Shown piece after piece: positions 9,928-18,341 of a DNA stretch of 64,000 bases; positions within the stretch are counted from its first letter, which is position 1, and each line of letters opens with the position of its first letter. The stretch is from Thalassomonas viridans (lineage in GTDB: Bacteria > Pseudomonadota > Gammaproteobacteria > Enterobacterales > Alteromonadaceae): the NCBI RefSeq assembly GCF_000948985.2, contig NZ_CP059733.1, forward strand, positions 2,294,001 to 2,358,000. The letters are read 5' to 3'. The position numbers and the translations under genes are program-made. The notes beneath the pieces are model-generated. The model saw only the letters and a list, made by a program, of their open reading frames with translations, ran no database searches and was not told the DNA's origin.

Positions 9928-10866
9928 GTGAATCAGAAGTATGGTATTGCCTGGTCGTTAAGTATTGCCCTGCACCTGGGCTTAGGCTTGATCTTGCTGT
10001 TCGGGGATTTTTCTTCTATGCCTAAACCGACGCCCGCACCGGCGCCGGTTGTGGACCCGATCAAGGCGGTTGCCGTTGATAAGAGCAAGTTGCAGCAACA
10101 GGTCAACAAGCTGAAGAAACAAAAGGCCGATGCCAAAGCGGCAGAAGCCAAGCGTTTGCGTGAACTTGAAGAGCGTGCCGCGGAAGCGAAAAAGAAACGC
10201 TCACGCGAAGAGGCGCGCATCAAGAAGCTTGAAGACCAGCGCAAGCGTAAAGAAGTAGAGAAGCAAAAGGCAGATGAAGCTGCCGCTGCCGCAAAAGCCA
10301 AGGCCAATGCGGCAGACAAGGCCCGTAAGCGTAAGGAAGCGGAAAGGAAAAAAGCTGAAAAAGCCGCTGCCGATGCCAAAGCCAAACGCTTAAGAGAAGA
10401 AGCGGCGGCGAAAAAAGCCAAAGAATTAAGGCAAAAGCAGGAAGCCGAACGCAAGCGTAAAGAAGCTGAGCGCAAACGCAAAGAAAAAGAGGCGCGGGAA
10501 CGGGCCGAGCAGGAGCGTTTGTTAGAGCAGCAACTGGCGCAAGAGATGGCGGCGCGACAGCAGGCGAGGCAACAGCAGCAGATGTCGGAAATTAACCGTA
10601 TTAAGGCATTGATCATCAGTCAGATTGAAAGCCACCTGAACAGAGATCGCAGTACTATGGAAGGCAAGACTTGTAAATTGACCATAAGTCTTGCACCATC
10701 CGGGTTTGTGACTAATGTTGTGCCGGGGCAGGGAGACCGGATTGTTTGTGAAGCCGCGGAAAGGGCCATCTACCAGGCCGGTACTTTAGCGGTATCCAAA
10801 GATCCCGAGGTATTCAGGCAAATGAACCCTATCAGTGTGACGATTGCCCCTGATTTTAATGATTAA
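9928..10866 (+). CDS. tolA: Cell envelope integrity protein TolA
   Basis: Inner-membrane-anchored protein spanning the periplasm from TolQR to Pal and TolB. 312 aa: a membrane anchor near residues 8-25, a long Ala/Lys/Glu-rich helical domain II (about 45-215) rich in KKKAEA-like repeats, then a globular C-terminal domain III with SQIESHLNRDRSTMEGKTC and the second Cys at IVCEAAERAI, which can form the domain's disulfide. The start codon is GTG, three bases after the tolR stop. Confidence 0.96.
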   Translation: MNQKYGIAWSLSIALHLGLGLILLFGDFSSMPKPTPAPAPVVDPIKAVAVDKSKLQQQVNKLKKQKADAKAAEAKRLRELEERAAEAKKKRSREEARIKKLEDQRKRKEVEKQKADEAAAAAKAKANAADKARKRKEAERKKAEKAAADAKAKRLREEAAAKKAKELRQKQEAERKRKEAERKRKEKEARERAEQERLLEQQLAQEMAARQQARQQQQMSEINRIKALIISQIESHLNRDRSTMEGKTCKLTISLAPSGFVTNVVPGQGDRIVCEAAERAIYQAGTLAVSKDPEVFRQMNPISVTIAPDFND

Positions 10867-10903
10867 CAGAAGATTTTTACTGAGCAAGCGAATATAGAAG
10901 CAA

Positions 10904-12250
10904 ATGATGAAATTTAAATTACTACTAGCGCTTATTTTCACCCTGTTTTCGGCGCAGTCGCTGGCGACACTGGAAATAGTGATCACCGGCGGCAGCGATA
11001 CCGCACGTCCCATTGCCGTAGTGCCGTTCCAGTGGACGGGTAACGGACCCTTGCCGGAAAATATTTCCAAAGTGATCAGTGACGACCTGCTGCGCAGCGG
11101 TAAGTTCAGCCCGATCAGCGAAATGAAATTTCCGCAAACCCCGTATAACGATAAGCAAATCGATTACGCCGCCTGGGCCAGCGAAGGCATAGAGGCCCTG
11201 GTGGTGGGGCAGATCCAGGAAACTTCTATCGGCCGTTACCAGGTTTCTTACCAGCTGGTGGATGTTATCCGCGGACAACTAACCGGCGGCCAGGCACAAA
11301 TGCTCAGCAACGGTTCTTTGATCAAAACCACAGATCATATTCTTGATGACAGAACGGTGGAAATTGGCGCCGACCAGTTCCGCCGTTACGGTCACAGGAT
11401 CAGCGACGTGATTTATGAAAAGCTTACCGGTACCCGCGGCGCATTCTTAACAAAAATTGCCTATGTTATTGTCCGTGATCAAGCCGAATACCCTTATCAG
11501 CTGGCCATTGCCGATTATGATGGTTATAACGAACATGTGCTGTTAAGCTCGAAAGAGCCTTTGATGTCGCCGACCTGGCACCCGAACGGCGATCAACTGG
11601 CGTATGTGACTTTTGAAAATCGCCAGGCGCAGATTTATACCATGGATATTTATACCGCCAAACGGACCCTGATCAGCTCGTTTAAAGGTATCAACAGTGC
11701 GCCGCGCTGGTCGCCGGACGGTAAAAAACTGGCCCTGGTATTGTCAAAAGACGGCAATCCCGAGCTTTATACTATGACGCTGGCAACCAAACAATTGCGT
11801 CGGATCACCCGCCACCGGGCGATAGATACCGAGCCAAGTTGGGCGCCGGATGGTAATTCATTGATTTTTAGTTCAGAACGGGGTGGTAAACCTCAGCTAT
11901 ATCGCGTAAATTTAGTCGACGGTAAAGTGAGACGATTGACATTTGATGGCGAAATGAACTTAGGCGGCTCGTTAACGCCTGACGGCCAGCAACTGGTTAT
12001 GGTAAACAGAACCCGTGGCCTGTATCATCTTGCAAAACAAGAATTAGATTCTGGAATATTCCAGATACTGACAAAAACACGGTTAGATGAATCACCCAGT
12101 ATTTCGCCTAACGGTGGCATGATCATCTACAGCACCTTGCACCACAGACGCCAGGTGTTAAGTTTAGTATCGGTAGACGGTCGATTTAAAGCGCGTTTAC
12201 CTGCGTTAGACGGGGAAGTGAAATCGCCTTCCTGGTCGCCCTTTTTGTAA
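10904..12250 (+). CDS. tolB: Tol-Pal system periplasmic protein TolB
   Basis: Periplasmic partner of Pal and TolA. 448 aa with a signal peptide ([21 protein letters not shown]), an N-terminal alpha/beta domain (about 25-165) and a six-bladed propeller with PD40 motifs such as [28 protein letters not shown] and [14 protein letters not shown]. Two adjacent ATG codons start the gene; I cannot choose between them. Ends 44 bases before pal. Confidence 0.97.
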   Translation: MMKFKLLLALIFTLFSAQSLATLEIVITGGSDTARPIAVVPFQWTGNGPLPENISKVISDDLLRSGKFSPISEMKFPQTPYNDKQIDYAAWASEGIEALVVGQIQETSIGRYQVSYQLVDVIRGQLTGGQAQMLSNGSLIKTTDHILDDRTVEIGADQFRRYGHRISDVIYEKLTGTRGAFLTKIAYVIVRDQAEYPYQLAIADYDGYNEHVLLSSKEPLMSPTWHPNGDQLAYVTFENRQAQIYTMDIYTAKRTLISSFKGINSAPRWSPDGKKLALVLSKDGNPELYTMTLATKQLRRITRHRAIDTEPSWAPDGNSLIFSSERGGKPQLYRVNLVDGKVRRLTFDGEMNLGGSLTPDGQQLVMVNRTRGLYHLAKQELDSGIFQILTKTRLDESPSISPNGGMIIYSTLHHRRQVLSLVSVDGRFKARLPALDGEVKSPSWSPFL

Positions 12251-12294
12251 CAGATATTAGTTAAATTACTTTTTAAGAATAAGGAAAAAATAAA

Positions 12295-12846
12295 ATGCGC
12301 TTGAATAAAACTGTTAAAAGCCTTGCTGTTGCTTTGCCTATGTTCGCATTAGCTGCATGTAGCTCTCAATCAGACTCAGACAGCAGTAGCCAGGTAGACA
12401 CCAACGCCGGCAGCAGCTCTTCGGTTACCAGCCCGGCTGACAGCAATGTACAGGTAACGGCCGCACAGCGTGCTGCTGAGATTGAAGAGCGTAAGCGCCA
12501 GCAGCAACTTGAAAAACTGCGTTCAGAGCACATTATCTACTTCGATTTTGACGTATCAAACATCAGCAGCGACTTTGCCCAGCTTCTTGATGCCCATGCA
12601 AAATTCTTAAATGCCAACCCTAATGTAAATGTACTGATTGAAGGTCATGCCGATGAGCGCGGTACACCTGAGTATAACATTGCCCTGGGTGAGCGTCGTG
12701 CCAAGTCTGTTGTGACTTACCTGGAAAACATGGGTGTTTCTTCTTCACAACTGACTACAGTTAGCTACGGTGAAGAAAAGCCTATGGTTAAGAGCCGCAC
12801 CGAAGCCGCTTTTGCTAAAAACCGTCGTGCTGTTTTAGTCTACTAA
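12295..12846 (+). CDS. pal: Peptidoglycan-associated lipoprotein Pal
   Basis: Outer-membrane lipoprotein that binds peptidoglycan and TolB. The lipobox LAAC at Cys21 follows a short signal peptide; a Ser-rich linker leads to a C-terminal OmpA-like domain with IIYFDFD, the signature [20 protein letters not shown], and VSYGEEKP. 183 aa is typical. A clear AAGGA site precedes the ATG. Confidence 0.98.
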   Translation: MRLNKTVKSLAVALPMFALAACSSQSDSDSSSQVDTNAGSSSSVTSPADSNVQVTAAQRAAEIEERKRQQQLEKLRSEHIIYFDFDVSNISSDFAQLLDAHAKFLNANPNVNVLIEGHADERGTPEYNIALGERRAKSVVTYLENMGVSSSQLTTVSYGEEKPMVKSRTEAAFAKNRRAVLVY

Positions 12847-12852
12847 TATGGG

Positions 12853-13671
12853 ATGTTAATGAAACTAAATAATGTTTTATTAGGCATGATGCTGACTGCG
12901 GGTACATTCGGTGTACTCGCAGCCGACCCCGCTCCTGTGTTTGATGTTAATGCCGGACAGGGGACGCAAACAGGCAACTTTCAATCAAGCCTGCCTGCTG
13001 GCAGTGTCGCCGAAAAAATGGCGCACTTGGAGCGTAAACTCGAAGCCAGGAACCGCGCCCAGGTAAGAATCCAGCAGCAACTCGATGAGCTGCAAACGGA
13101 AGTCAATGAAATTCGCGGCGCTACCGAACTGCATACCCACCAGCTGACTCAGGTACTGGAACGCCAGCGGGAACTGTATCAGGAACTCGATCGCCGGGTC
13201 AGTGAAGCACTGAAACCTGCCAACCAGGTACCTGCCTCTATTGCTGCCACCGACAGCGGAAAACCGGGTGAAGTGAACTACAGCAGTGATCTTACCGAAA
13301 ATGAAGCCTATGACCACGCGGTTAATCTGGTATTAAAAGATAAAAAATATCAACAGGCCATTACCGAGTTTGACAACTTCAATAAGAAATACCCCAATTC
13401 AACCTATGCCGCCAATGCCCATTACTGGCTAGGACAGTTGCTGTTTAACAAAGGCGACTTAGATAAGGCCAAGCAAGAATTTGATATTGTGGTAAACCAG
13501 CATAAAGGATCAAACAAGCGAGCTGATGCTATGCTTAAGCTGGCAATGGTAGCGCAAAAGCAAAATAACAAGAGCAGGGCCGTTGTTTTGTACCGTCAGC
13601 TAATCGAAGAATACCCGGGAAGCACGGCGGCAAAATTGGCTCAACCGCGCCTGGATAGTCTTGCCCAGTAA
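12853..13671 (+). CDS. cpoB: Cell division coordinator CpoB (YbgF)
   Basis: Periplasmic TPR protein that links Tol-Pal with peptidoglycan synthesis at the septum. 272 aa: signal peptide to about residue 24 (ending GVLAADP), an N-terminal coiled coil with AEKMAHLERKLEARN and QQQLDELQTEV (about 50-115), then C-terminal TPR repeats (YDHAVNLVLKDKKYQQAI, ANAHYWLGQLLFNKGDLDKA, AMLKLAMVAQKQNNKSRA). Two in-frame ATGs (12853 and 12859) are possible; GGGA spacing slightly favours the second. Last gene of the tol-pal operon. Confidence 0.95.
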   Translation: MLMKLNNVLLGMMLTAGTFGVLAADPAPVFDVNAGQGTQTGNFQSSLPAGSVAEKMAHLERKLEARNRAQVRIQQQLDELQTEVNEIRGATELHTHQLTQVLERQRELYQELDRRVSEALKPANQVPASIAATDSGKPGEVNYSSDLTENEAYDHAVNLVLKDKKYQQAITEFDNFNKKYPNSTYAANAHYWLGQLLFNKGDLDKAKQEFDIVVNQHKGSNKRADAMLKLAMVAQKQNNKSRAVVLYRQLIEEYPGSTAAKLAQPRLDSLAQ

Positions 13672-13811
13672 AAGCTGCCTATAACTTACTCTATTTGCTT
13701 TGTTTTTATGCAAGCAGACAACAAGTGGAAAAAAACTTGAATTTGTTGTTGCACTAAAAAAAATTATGAGTATTATATGCGGCGCGTTCACGGAGCAGGT
13801 GGACGCAACGG

Positions 13812-13887
13812 GGGTCGTTAGCTCAGTTGGTAGAGCAGTTGGCTTTTAACCAATTTGTCGAAGGTTCAAATCCTTCACGACCCACCA
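13812..13887 (+). tRNA. tRNA-Lys (anticodon UUU), copy 1
   Basis: 76 nt including encoded CCA. Acceptor GGGTCGT pairs with ACGACCC; the anticodon loop in the TTGG-CTTTTAA-CCAA arm carries TTT; the T arm contains GGTTCAAAT. First of five essentially identical copies. Confidence 0.97.
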
Positions 13888-13894
13888 CTTTTTA

Positions 13895-13983
13895 GGTAGA
13901 GTGCCCTAGTTAACTAAAAGCCGAGGCTTTTAACGCTCTTTACCAAGGTACGGTCGCAGGTTCAAAACCTTCACGACCCACCA
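13895..13983 (+). pseudogene. Chimeric tRNA-Lys-like element A
   Basis: 89-nt unit. A 50-nt block starting GGTAGAGTGCCCTAG folds back on itself (TAAAAGC pairs with GCTTTTA, outer ends GGTA/TACC) and is fused to the 3' half of tRNA-Lys: T arm, acceptor 3' strand ACGACCC and CCA. The acceptor 5' strand GGGTCGT, D arm and anticodon arm are missing, so it cannot be a normal tRNA. The T arm is slightly diverged (GCAGGTTCAAAACC). Confidence 0.6.
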
Positions 13984-14100
13984 CTTTTTTAAGTATTTAT
14001 TAAAAGTAATACCAAAACTTCTAATATACTTAATCCGGTGTGTTGTAATCATACCTCTAAATAGTTTTAAAGAAGTAACTATTAAAAAACCTCTTTATGT

Positions 14101-14176
14101 GGGTCGTTAGCTCAGTTGGTAGAGCAGTTGGCTTTTAACCAATTTGTCGAAGGTTCAAATCCTTCACGACCCACCA
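14101..14176 (+). tRNA. tRNA-Lys (anticodon UUU), copy 2
   Basis: Complete 76-nt tRNA with encoded CCA, the same sequence as copy 1. The 117 bases before it, after element A, are AT-rich spacer with no gene. Confidence 0.97.
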
Positions 14177-14184
14177 CTTTTTGC

Positions 14185-14273
14185 GGTAGAGTGCCCTAGT
14201 TAAGTAAAAGCCAAGGCTTTTAACGCTCTTTACCCTGGTATGGTCGAAGGTTCAAATCCTTCACGACCCACCA
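14185..14273 (+). pseudogene. Chimeric tRNA-Lys-like element B
   Basis: 89 nt, the same architecture as element A with a few substitutions in the hairpin block. Its tRNA-Lys 3' half is identical to that of the functional copies (TCGAAGGTTCAAATCC, ACGACCC, CCA). It lacks the 5' acceptor strand and the anticodon arm. Confidence 0.6.
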
Positions 14274-14281
14274 CCTTTTGC

Positions 14282-14370
14282 GGTAGAGTGCCCTAGTTAA
14301 GTAAAAGCCAAGGCTTTTAACGCTCTTTACCCTGGTATGGTCGAAGGTTCAAATCCTTCACAACCAACCA
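14282..14370 (+). pseudogene. Chimeric tRNA-Lys-like element C
   Basis: 89 nt; its hairpin block matches element B, directly following it in tandem. Its 3' end has decayed (CACAACCAACCA instead of CACGACCCACCA), so even the acceptor strand no longer matches. Confidence 0.6.
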
Positions 14371-14401
14371 TTATTTTACAAAATAGTAAAACACTTTATG
14401 T

Positions 14402-14477
14402 GGGTCGTTAGCTCAGTTGGTAGAGCAGTTGGCTTTTAACCAATTTGTCGAAGGTTCAAATCCTTCACGACCCACCA
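14402..14477 (+). tRNA. tRNA-Lys (anticodon UUU), copy 3
   Basis: Complete 76-nt tRNA with encoded CCA, identical to copy 1. Preceded by a spacer containing AGTAAAACACTTTATG, which recurs before copies 4 and 5. Confidence 0.97.
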
Positions 14478-14505
14478 CTTTACAATTAGTAAAACACTTT
14501 TATGT

Positions 14506-14581
14506 GGGTCGTTAGCTCAGTTGGTAGAGCAGTTGGCTTTTAACCAATTTGTCGAAGGTTCAAATCCTTCACGACCCACCA
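14506..14581 (+). tRNA. tRNA-Lys (anticodon UUU), copy 4
   Basis: Complete 76-nt tRNA with encoded CCA. Separated from copy 3 by 28 bases of spacer nearly identical to the spacer before copy 5, a sign of tandem duplication of tRNA plus spacer. Confidence 0.97.
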
Positions 14582-14612
14582 TATTTTACAATTAGTAAAA
14601 CACTTTTAATGT

Positions 14613-14688
14613 GGGTCGTTAGCTCAGTTGGTAGAGCAGTTGGCTTTTAACCAATTTGTCGAAGGTTCAAATCCTTCACGACCCACCA
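14613..14688 (+). tRNA. tRNA-Lys (anticodon UUU), copy 5
   Basis: Complete 76-nt tRNA with encoded CCA, last of the array. A terminator follows about 110 bases later. Confidence 0.97.
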
Positions 14689-14796
14689 CTTCTTCTTATC
14701 TCCTTTTATATTCTATCCTGGTCGTTTAGATTTAAACTTTCTTCTCAAGTTATCATTATATTTATCTTTTAGGGTCTGAAAGACCCCAGACTTCAG

Positions 14797-14841
14797 GCAG
14801 TATTTGAAGCCTTATGCCATCAGGCTTTGGCTGCTTTTTTT
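14797..14841 (+). terminator. Terminator after the tRNA-Lys array
   Basis: Nested stem: GCAG/CTGC outside and AAGCCT/AGGCTT inside, followed by seven T. A smaller hairpin (GGGTCT/AGACCC) lies just upstream at 14772-14786. The rest of 14689-14976 before nadA shows nothing further. Confidence 0.7.
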
Positions 14842-14976
14842 ATATACCATACCCTTGGGTCTAATTACTTTTAGTTATTATGCTATCCCCTTCATTTTCC
14901 AGCATTTTACTTAGTACACTTTACCCTTGCTTTATCGTATAATTGCCTTGTTTTTAAAGCATTAACGAGATCTGTA

Positions 14977-16035
14977 ATGACGCAAGCCAATTTAGCCGTG
15001 GAATTTGATTTTCAATACCCTGCCAAACCTAAGCCCTTAACTAGCGAAGAAAAAGCACAATATAAAGAAGAAATCAAACAGCTGCTAAAAGAGAAAAATG
15101 CCGTATTGGTGGCACACTACTATACCGATCCTGAAATTCAGGCATTAGCGGAAGAAACCGGTGGTTGTGTTGCCGACTCATTGGAAATGGCGCGATTTGG
15201 TAATCAACATCCTGCCGATACCCTGATAGTTGCCGGTGTGAAATTTATGGGGGAAACCGCAAAAATTCTTACCCCGGAAAAAACCGTATTAATGCCTGAA
15301 CTGGAAGCCACTTGTTCATTAGACTTAGGTTGTCCGATTGAAGAGTTTTCAGCATTCTGTGATCAACATCCGGATCATACTGTAGTTGTCTATGCCAATA
15401 CCTCGGCAGCGGTAAAAGCCCGTGCCGACTGGGTAGTGACGTCAAGTATTGCCCTTGAAATCGTCGACATGCTGGAAAGTGAAGGCAAGCCGATCATCTG
15501 GGGACCGGATCGTCACCTGGGTTCATACATCGAAAAACAAACCGGCGCTGAAATGCTGATGTGGCAGGGCGCCTGTATCGTTCATGACGAGTTTAAAGCC
15601 AAAGCATTAAGGGACTTAAAAGTACAGCACCCGGACGCCGCTGTTTTGGTACATCCTGAATCTCCGGCAAATGTCGTGGAAATTGCCGATGCCGTAGGTT
15701 CCACCAGCCAGCTGATCAAAGCCAGCCAGGAAATGGATAACGACACTTTTATCGTGGCAACCGATAAGGGCATCTTTTATAAAATGGAACAGGCCAGCCC
15801 GCATAAAAAATTCATTGAAGCTCCTACCGGCGGTAACGGCGCGACTTGTCGCAGCTGTGCTTTATGCCCCTGGATGGCCATGAATGGTCTGAAATCCATT
15901 AAAACCGCATTGGAAAGCCCGGTTGGTCATGAAATCAACGTTGACCCGGCATTAGCGGAAAAAGCCCTGATCCCTCTGCACCGTATGCTTAATTTTGCCG
16001 CGGAGAATAAACTGAAAGTTAAGGGTAACGCGTAA
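14977..16035 (+). CDS. nadA: Quinolinate synthase NadA
   Basis: Iron-sulfur enzyme that condenses iminoaspartate with dihydroxyacetone phosphate to quinolinate in de novo NAD synthesis. 352 aa, family-typical. The three [4Fe-4S] ligands are visible in CSLDLGCP near residue 110, in [11 protein letters not shown] near 200, and in [10 protein letters not shown] near 295. HYYTDPEIQ near 47 is substrate-binding. It stands alone with its own terminator; the usual partner nadB is not in the window. Confidence 0.97.
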   Translation: MTQANLAVEFDFQYPAKPKPLTSEEKAQYKEEIKQLLKEKNAVLVAHYYTDPEIQALAEETGGCVADSLEMARFGNQHPADTLIVAGVKFMGETAKILTPEKTVLMPELEATCSLDLGCPIEEFSAFCDQHPDHTVVVYANTSAAVKARADWVVTSSIALEIVDMLESEGKPIIWGPDRHLGSYIEKQTGAEMLMWQGACIVHDEFKAKALRDLKVQHPDAAVLVHPESPANVVEIADAVGSTSQLIKASQEMDNDTFIVATDKGIFYKMEQASPHKKFIEAPTGGNGATCRSCALCPWMAMNGLKSIKTALESPVGHEINVDPALAEKALIPLHRMLNFAAENKLKVKGNA

Positions 16036-16098
16036 ATTTTCGCTAATAAGCCTAATTTATCAGCAAACAGTCAGTTTTTTTGATAAAAAGTTAAAAAT

Positions 16099-16125
16099 AG
16101 CCTTGCACCCGCAAGGCTTTTTTTC
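16099..16125 (+). terminator. Terminator after nadA
   Basis: AGCCTTGC, loop ACCC, GCAAGGCT, then a run of T. Confidence 0.85.
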
Positions 16126-16178
16126 TACCATAGCGCAGCTTTCGGCGGACGAGCAAAGTTAGCCTAAAGTAACAATCT

Positions 16179-16266
16179 GGTGAGGTGTCCGAGTGGCCGA
16201 AGGAGCACGCCTGGAAAGTGTGTATACCGCAAGGTATCGAGGGTTCGAATCCCTCCCTCACCGCCA
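16179..16266 (+). tRNA. tRNA-Ser (anticodon GGA)
   Basis: 88 nt with encoded CCA. Acceptor GGTGAGG/CCTCACC, anticodon loop CTGGAAAGT (GGA) and a long variable arm (TATACCGCAAGGTAT), as expected for class II tRNA-Ser; T loop GGTTCGAAT. Confidence 0.96.
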
Positions 16267-16278
16267 TATTTAAAGTGA

Positions 16279-16305
16279 AAAGCCCTGCAATCGCAGGGCT
16301 TTTTG
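16279..16305 (+). terminator. Terminator after tRNA-Ser
   Basis: AAAGCCCTGC, loop AATC, GCAGGGCTTT and a T run, immediately after the tRNA. Confidence 0.9.
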
Positions 16306-16375
16306 CTATCTGAAAGTTATTGTTTTCTTTTCATTATTATCCGCTACATTTGGTTAGTTAAGAGCAGGGAGTCTT

Positions 16376-16786
16376 ATGAATAAATTTTCAATTGGCTTTG
16401 CTTGCTGTTTTTTAATCTTTATTACTTTTGCCGGATACTTAACTTACCTTCCTGAAGTTTTAGTGCTGGTTTATTGGTTATTAAGTTTGTGTACCTTTAG
16501 CTTATATGCGTTTGATAAATCCAGGGCTAAAAAAGGCGAATGGCGTATTAAAGAGAAGCACCTGCATTTACTAGCCTTAGCTGGTGGCTGGCCCGGTGCA
16601 TTAACCGCTCAGCAGTTACTGCGTCATAAATCCCTTAAACCTTCTTTTCGACGAGGCTTGGTACTAACAGTATTAGTTAATATAAGTGTTGTTATTTATA
16701 TGTTTAGTCCTCAGGCAAGAGAGGTATTAAACGAGCTGGCTGAATCGATCGGCAGGCTAATTACCCTATACGGTGGTATGTCATAA
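16376..16786 (+). CDS. DUF1294 family inner-membrane protein
   Basis: 136-aa protein of unknown function. Membrane helices are visible at about residues 5-22, 28-46, 63-80 and 96-113. The family phrase YAFDKSRAKKGEWRIKEKHLHLLALAGGWPGA (residues 41-72, here in pieces) is clear; the end RHKSLKPSFRRG also fits DUF1294. Some relatives carry an N-terminal cold-shock domain; this one has only the membrane part. A good AGGGAG site sits 5-10 bases before the ATG. Confidence 0.9.
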   Translation: MNKFSIGFACCFLIFITFAGYLTYLPEVLVLVYWLLSLCTFSLYAFDKSRAKKGEWRIKEKHLHLLALAGGWPGALTAQQLLRHKSLKPSFRRGLVLTVLVNISVVIYMFSPQAREVLNELAESIGRLITLYGGMS

Positions 16787-17209
16787 TTTGGGGCAAGGGG
16801 AGCACCTTTTCTCTGGCACATTTTGCTTTGGCTATTATGTTTGTTATTACTCCTGAGCAGACTTAACGCCCGTAAGTTGGCCGATATCAATTCCTGGCTT
16901 TTACACCTATTTAAATTCAAGGCTTTTCACTACCTTACCTTTAAGTGTCCAGTTATCTATACAGTGAGCACAATAACCGGAAATATTAAATGCTGGTAGT
17001 GCCGGATTTATTCCGTGTTTTGTACTATTACTAATGGCGGGTACACAAAAATGTTGAACAACATTAAGGAGGTATTACCGGTAGCCTTTCCGATAAAAGT
17101 TAATGAGAGGCTAACGAAAAAACAGCTCGTAGCGAGCAAGTCGCTATCCCCGAGTGCTACAACACCCGGAGATAGCTAACCAACACAGATATTTACCTAA
17201 GGAGTATCT
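16787..17209 (+). other. Gene-poor stretch with a structured element and a possible 42-codon ORF
   Basis: No convincing gene. Features I can see: a 42-codon ORF at 17051-17179 with only a weak GGCGGG site, and inside its 3' half two hairpins. One has arms GCTCG/CGAGC (about 17124-17136). The other is longer, with arms GCTATC..GTG and CAC..GATAGC at 17143-17176 and two mismatches. The hairpins end 34 bases before the next gene and could be a leader structure. Confidence 0.35.
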
Positions 17210-17383
17210 ATGATGGCTAAAGTTAATGATATGCCAGAGTGTTACTCGGTTAAAGTTTTATTAACAAACTTTTTAGCCCGTCCTTTCGCGAAAGCCGTTC
17301 AAGGGTTTTCCGGCCAATATCCGCCAAGCAAACAGGAATCTATATATCCGATACCGGTTATAGGAGGCCAGTGCCATGAGTGA
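17210..17383 (+). CDS. Small protein of unknown function
   Basis: 57 aa beginning MMAKVNDMPECYSVKVLL. A strong AAGGAG site lies just upstream of the ATG and the end overlaps the next gene by 8 bases (ATGAGTGA), the sign of a real coupled pair. No membrane segment and no motif I recognise; two cysteines. Its position opposite a RebB-type gene makes an R-body link possible but unproven. Confidence 0.55.
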   Translation: MMAKVNDMPECYSVKVLLTNFLARPFAKAVQGFSGQYPPSKQESIYPIPVIGGQCHE

Positions 17384-17711
17384 GTTTACAGACGATCCGG
17401 ACGAAGAAGTTCTCGTTTCAGATGACAGCGGAGAAAATGGCAATGAAGAAGATGAGAGTAGGCAACAGCCGATCGCCAGTGAGCTTTTACAACTGACGAA
17501 TGACTTTGCCGCTTTCAGCGCTGATTGTGCCTTTTTCTGTGATGCTTTTGCCGCGATAGCAGAAGAGCAGGAAGACATGAATGACTACACTAGCTATGGC
17601 GCCAGGCGAAACTGCAACCGGCTTAAGGAGCAGGTGATAAACCTTGATTGCAGGATACACGAACTGCAACGACGTATGAGGGAGCAATCCTGTTCAGAGC
17701 ATGAAGACTAA
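17376..17711 (+). CDS. Acidic helical protein of unknown function
   Basis: 111 aa. The first 33 residues are very acidic (DDPDEEVLVSDDSGENGNEED), followed by predicted helices with several cysteines (SADCAFFCDAF, RRNCNRLKEQVINLDCRI). It overlaps the 57-aa gene and ends at a bidirectional terminator shared with the convergent RebB-type gene. I do not recognise the family. It could be an accessory or regulator of the R-body gene by neighbourhood only. Confidence 0.6.
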   Translation: MSEFTDDPDEEVLVSDDSGENGNEEDESRQQPIASELLQLTNDFAAFSADCAFFCDAFAAIAEEQEDMNDYTSYGARRNCNRLKEQVINLDCRIHELQRRMREQSCSEHED

Positions 17712-17730
17712 TTGCTAGCTAAAGTGAGGT

Positions 17731-17758
17731 AAAAGCCCGGTTTTTTAACCGGGCTTTT
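17731..17758. terminator. Bidirectional terminator
   Basis: Perfect 12-bp arms AAAAGCCCGGTT and complement around TTTT. A-rich on one side and T-rich on the other, between convergent transcription units. Confidence 0.85.
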
Positions 17759-17876
17759 AAGTTTATGGTGCATGCCTGTCAGTAAGAATAAGAACTAAGA
17801 TATAGGATGAAGGTTGAAAGTAAAGGGTATCCCCATGCTTCAAAAGAGTTGCAGGAACTCAGGACTCGCCCGAGAT

Positions 17877-18137
17877 TTATGTATCCTGTGCTCTCATGGC
17901 GGCAACGATTTTGTTAGTTGAAAATAACGTGGTGACCCCCTGAGTGGTAGCTGCCTGGTAGCTGACATTTGCCTGTTGCTGGGCATACACCGCATTAGCC
18001 GCGGCCATGGCTACCGAATTTCCTATGGTTTGATACAGGCTGCCCATGGCCATAGCCGGAGCATCGCCTAACACTTTAGTATTCGTGGTGGTTACTGAAT
18101 CAACAACTGCGCCATTAACGGTTTCGGGTTGTGCCAT
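17877..18137 (-). CDS. RebB-family R-body protein
   Basis: About 86 aa; the family builds R bodies, coiled protein ribbons that unroll and rupture membranes. Diagnostic pieces: TTNTKVLGDAPAMAMGSLYQT near residue 20, NAVYAQQQANVSYQAATTQGVTTLF near 50-75. A start at 18137 is better spaced from AGGGAAG than the ATG at 18143. Only one reb gene is seen here; characterised R-body loci carry several, so either a single subunit works alone or partners are elsewhere. The gap 18138-18341 shows no gene. Confidence 0.85.
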   Translation of the reverse strand: MAQPETVNGAVVDSVTTTNTKVLGDAPAMAMGSLYQTIGNSVAMAAANAVYAQQQANVSYQAATTQGVTTLFSTNKIVAAMRAQDT

Positions 18138-18341
18138 TTGCATTCTTCCCTGATTTGTTGAGGTTAATATGATTATTGTTGAGCAAGTAAATACTGTAAA
18201 GCGAACTTAGCTAATCCTTCCCTGGCAAAAAGGGATTTAAATACCCTGAATAAAGTAAGCTATTTAATCAATTGAAAAATTCCCTTTATTTGTGCTGACT
18301 CATTTAAATTCTCTAAGCTTCGCCGGGCCGGGAGCTTTTTG

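Noticed and set aside
9933..10616. 227-codon minus-strand frame opposite tolA
   Set aside because: Complement of the Lys/Ala/Glu repeats of TolA domain II; gives Ser/Ala/Leu low complexity only.
13895..14370. The three 89-nt units as additional functional tRNAs
   Set aside because: They lack the acceptor 5' strand, D arm and anticodon arm; only the T arm and 3' end are tRNA-like.
13812..14688. CRISPR-like array in the 13.8-14.7 kb repeats
   Set aside because: The repeats are complete tRNA genes with irregular spacing and no unique spacers of constant length; no cas gene is nearby.
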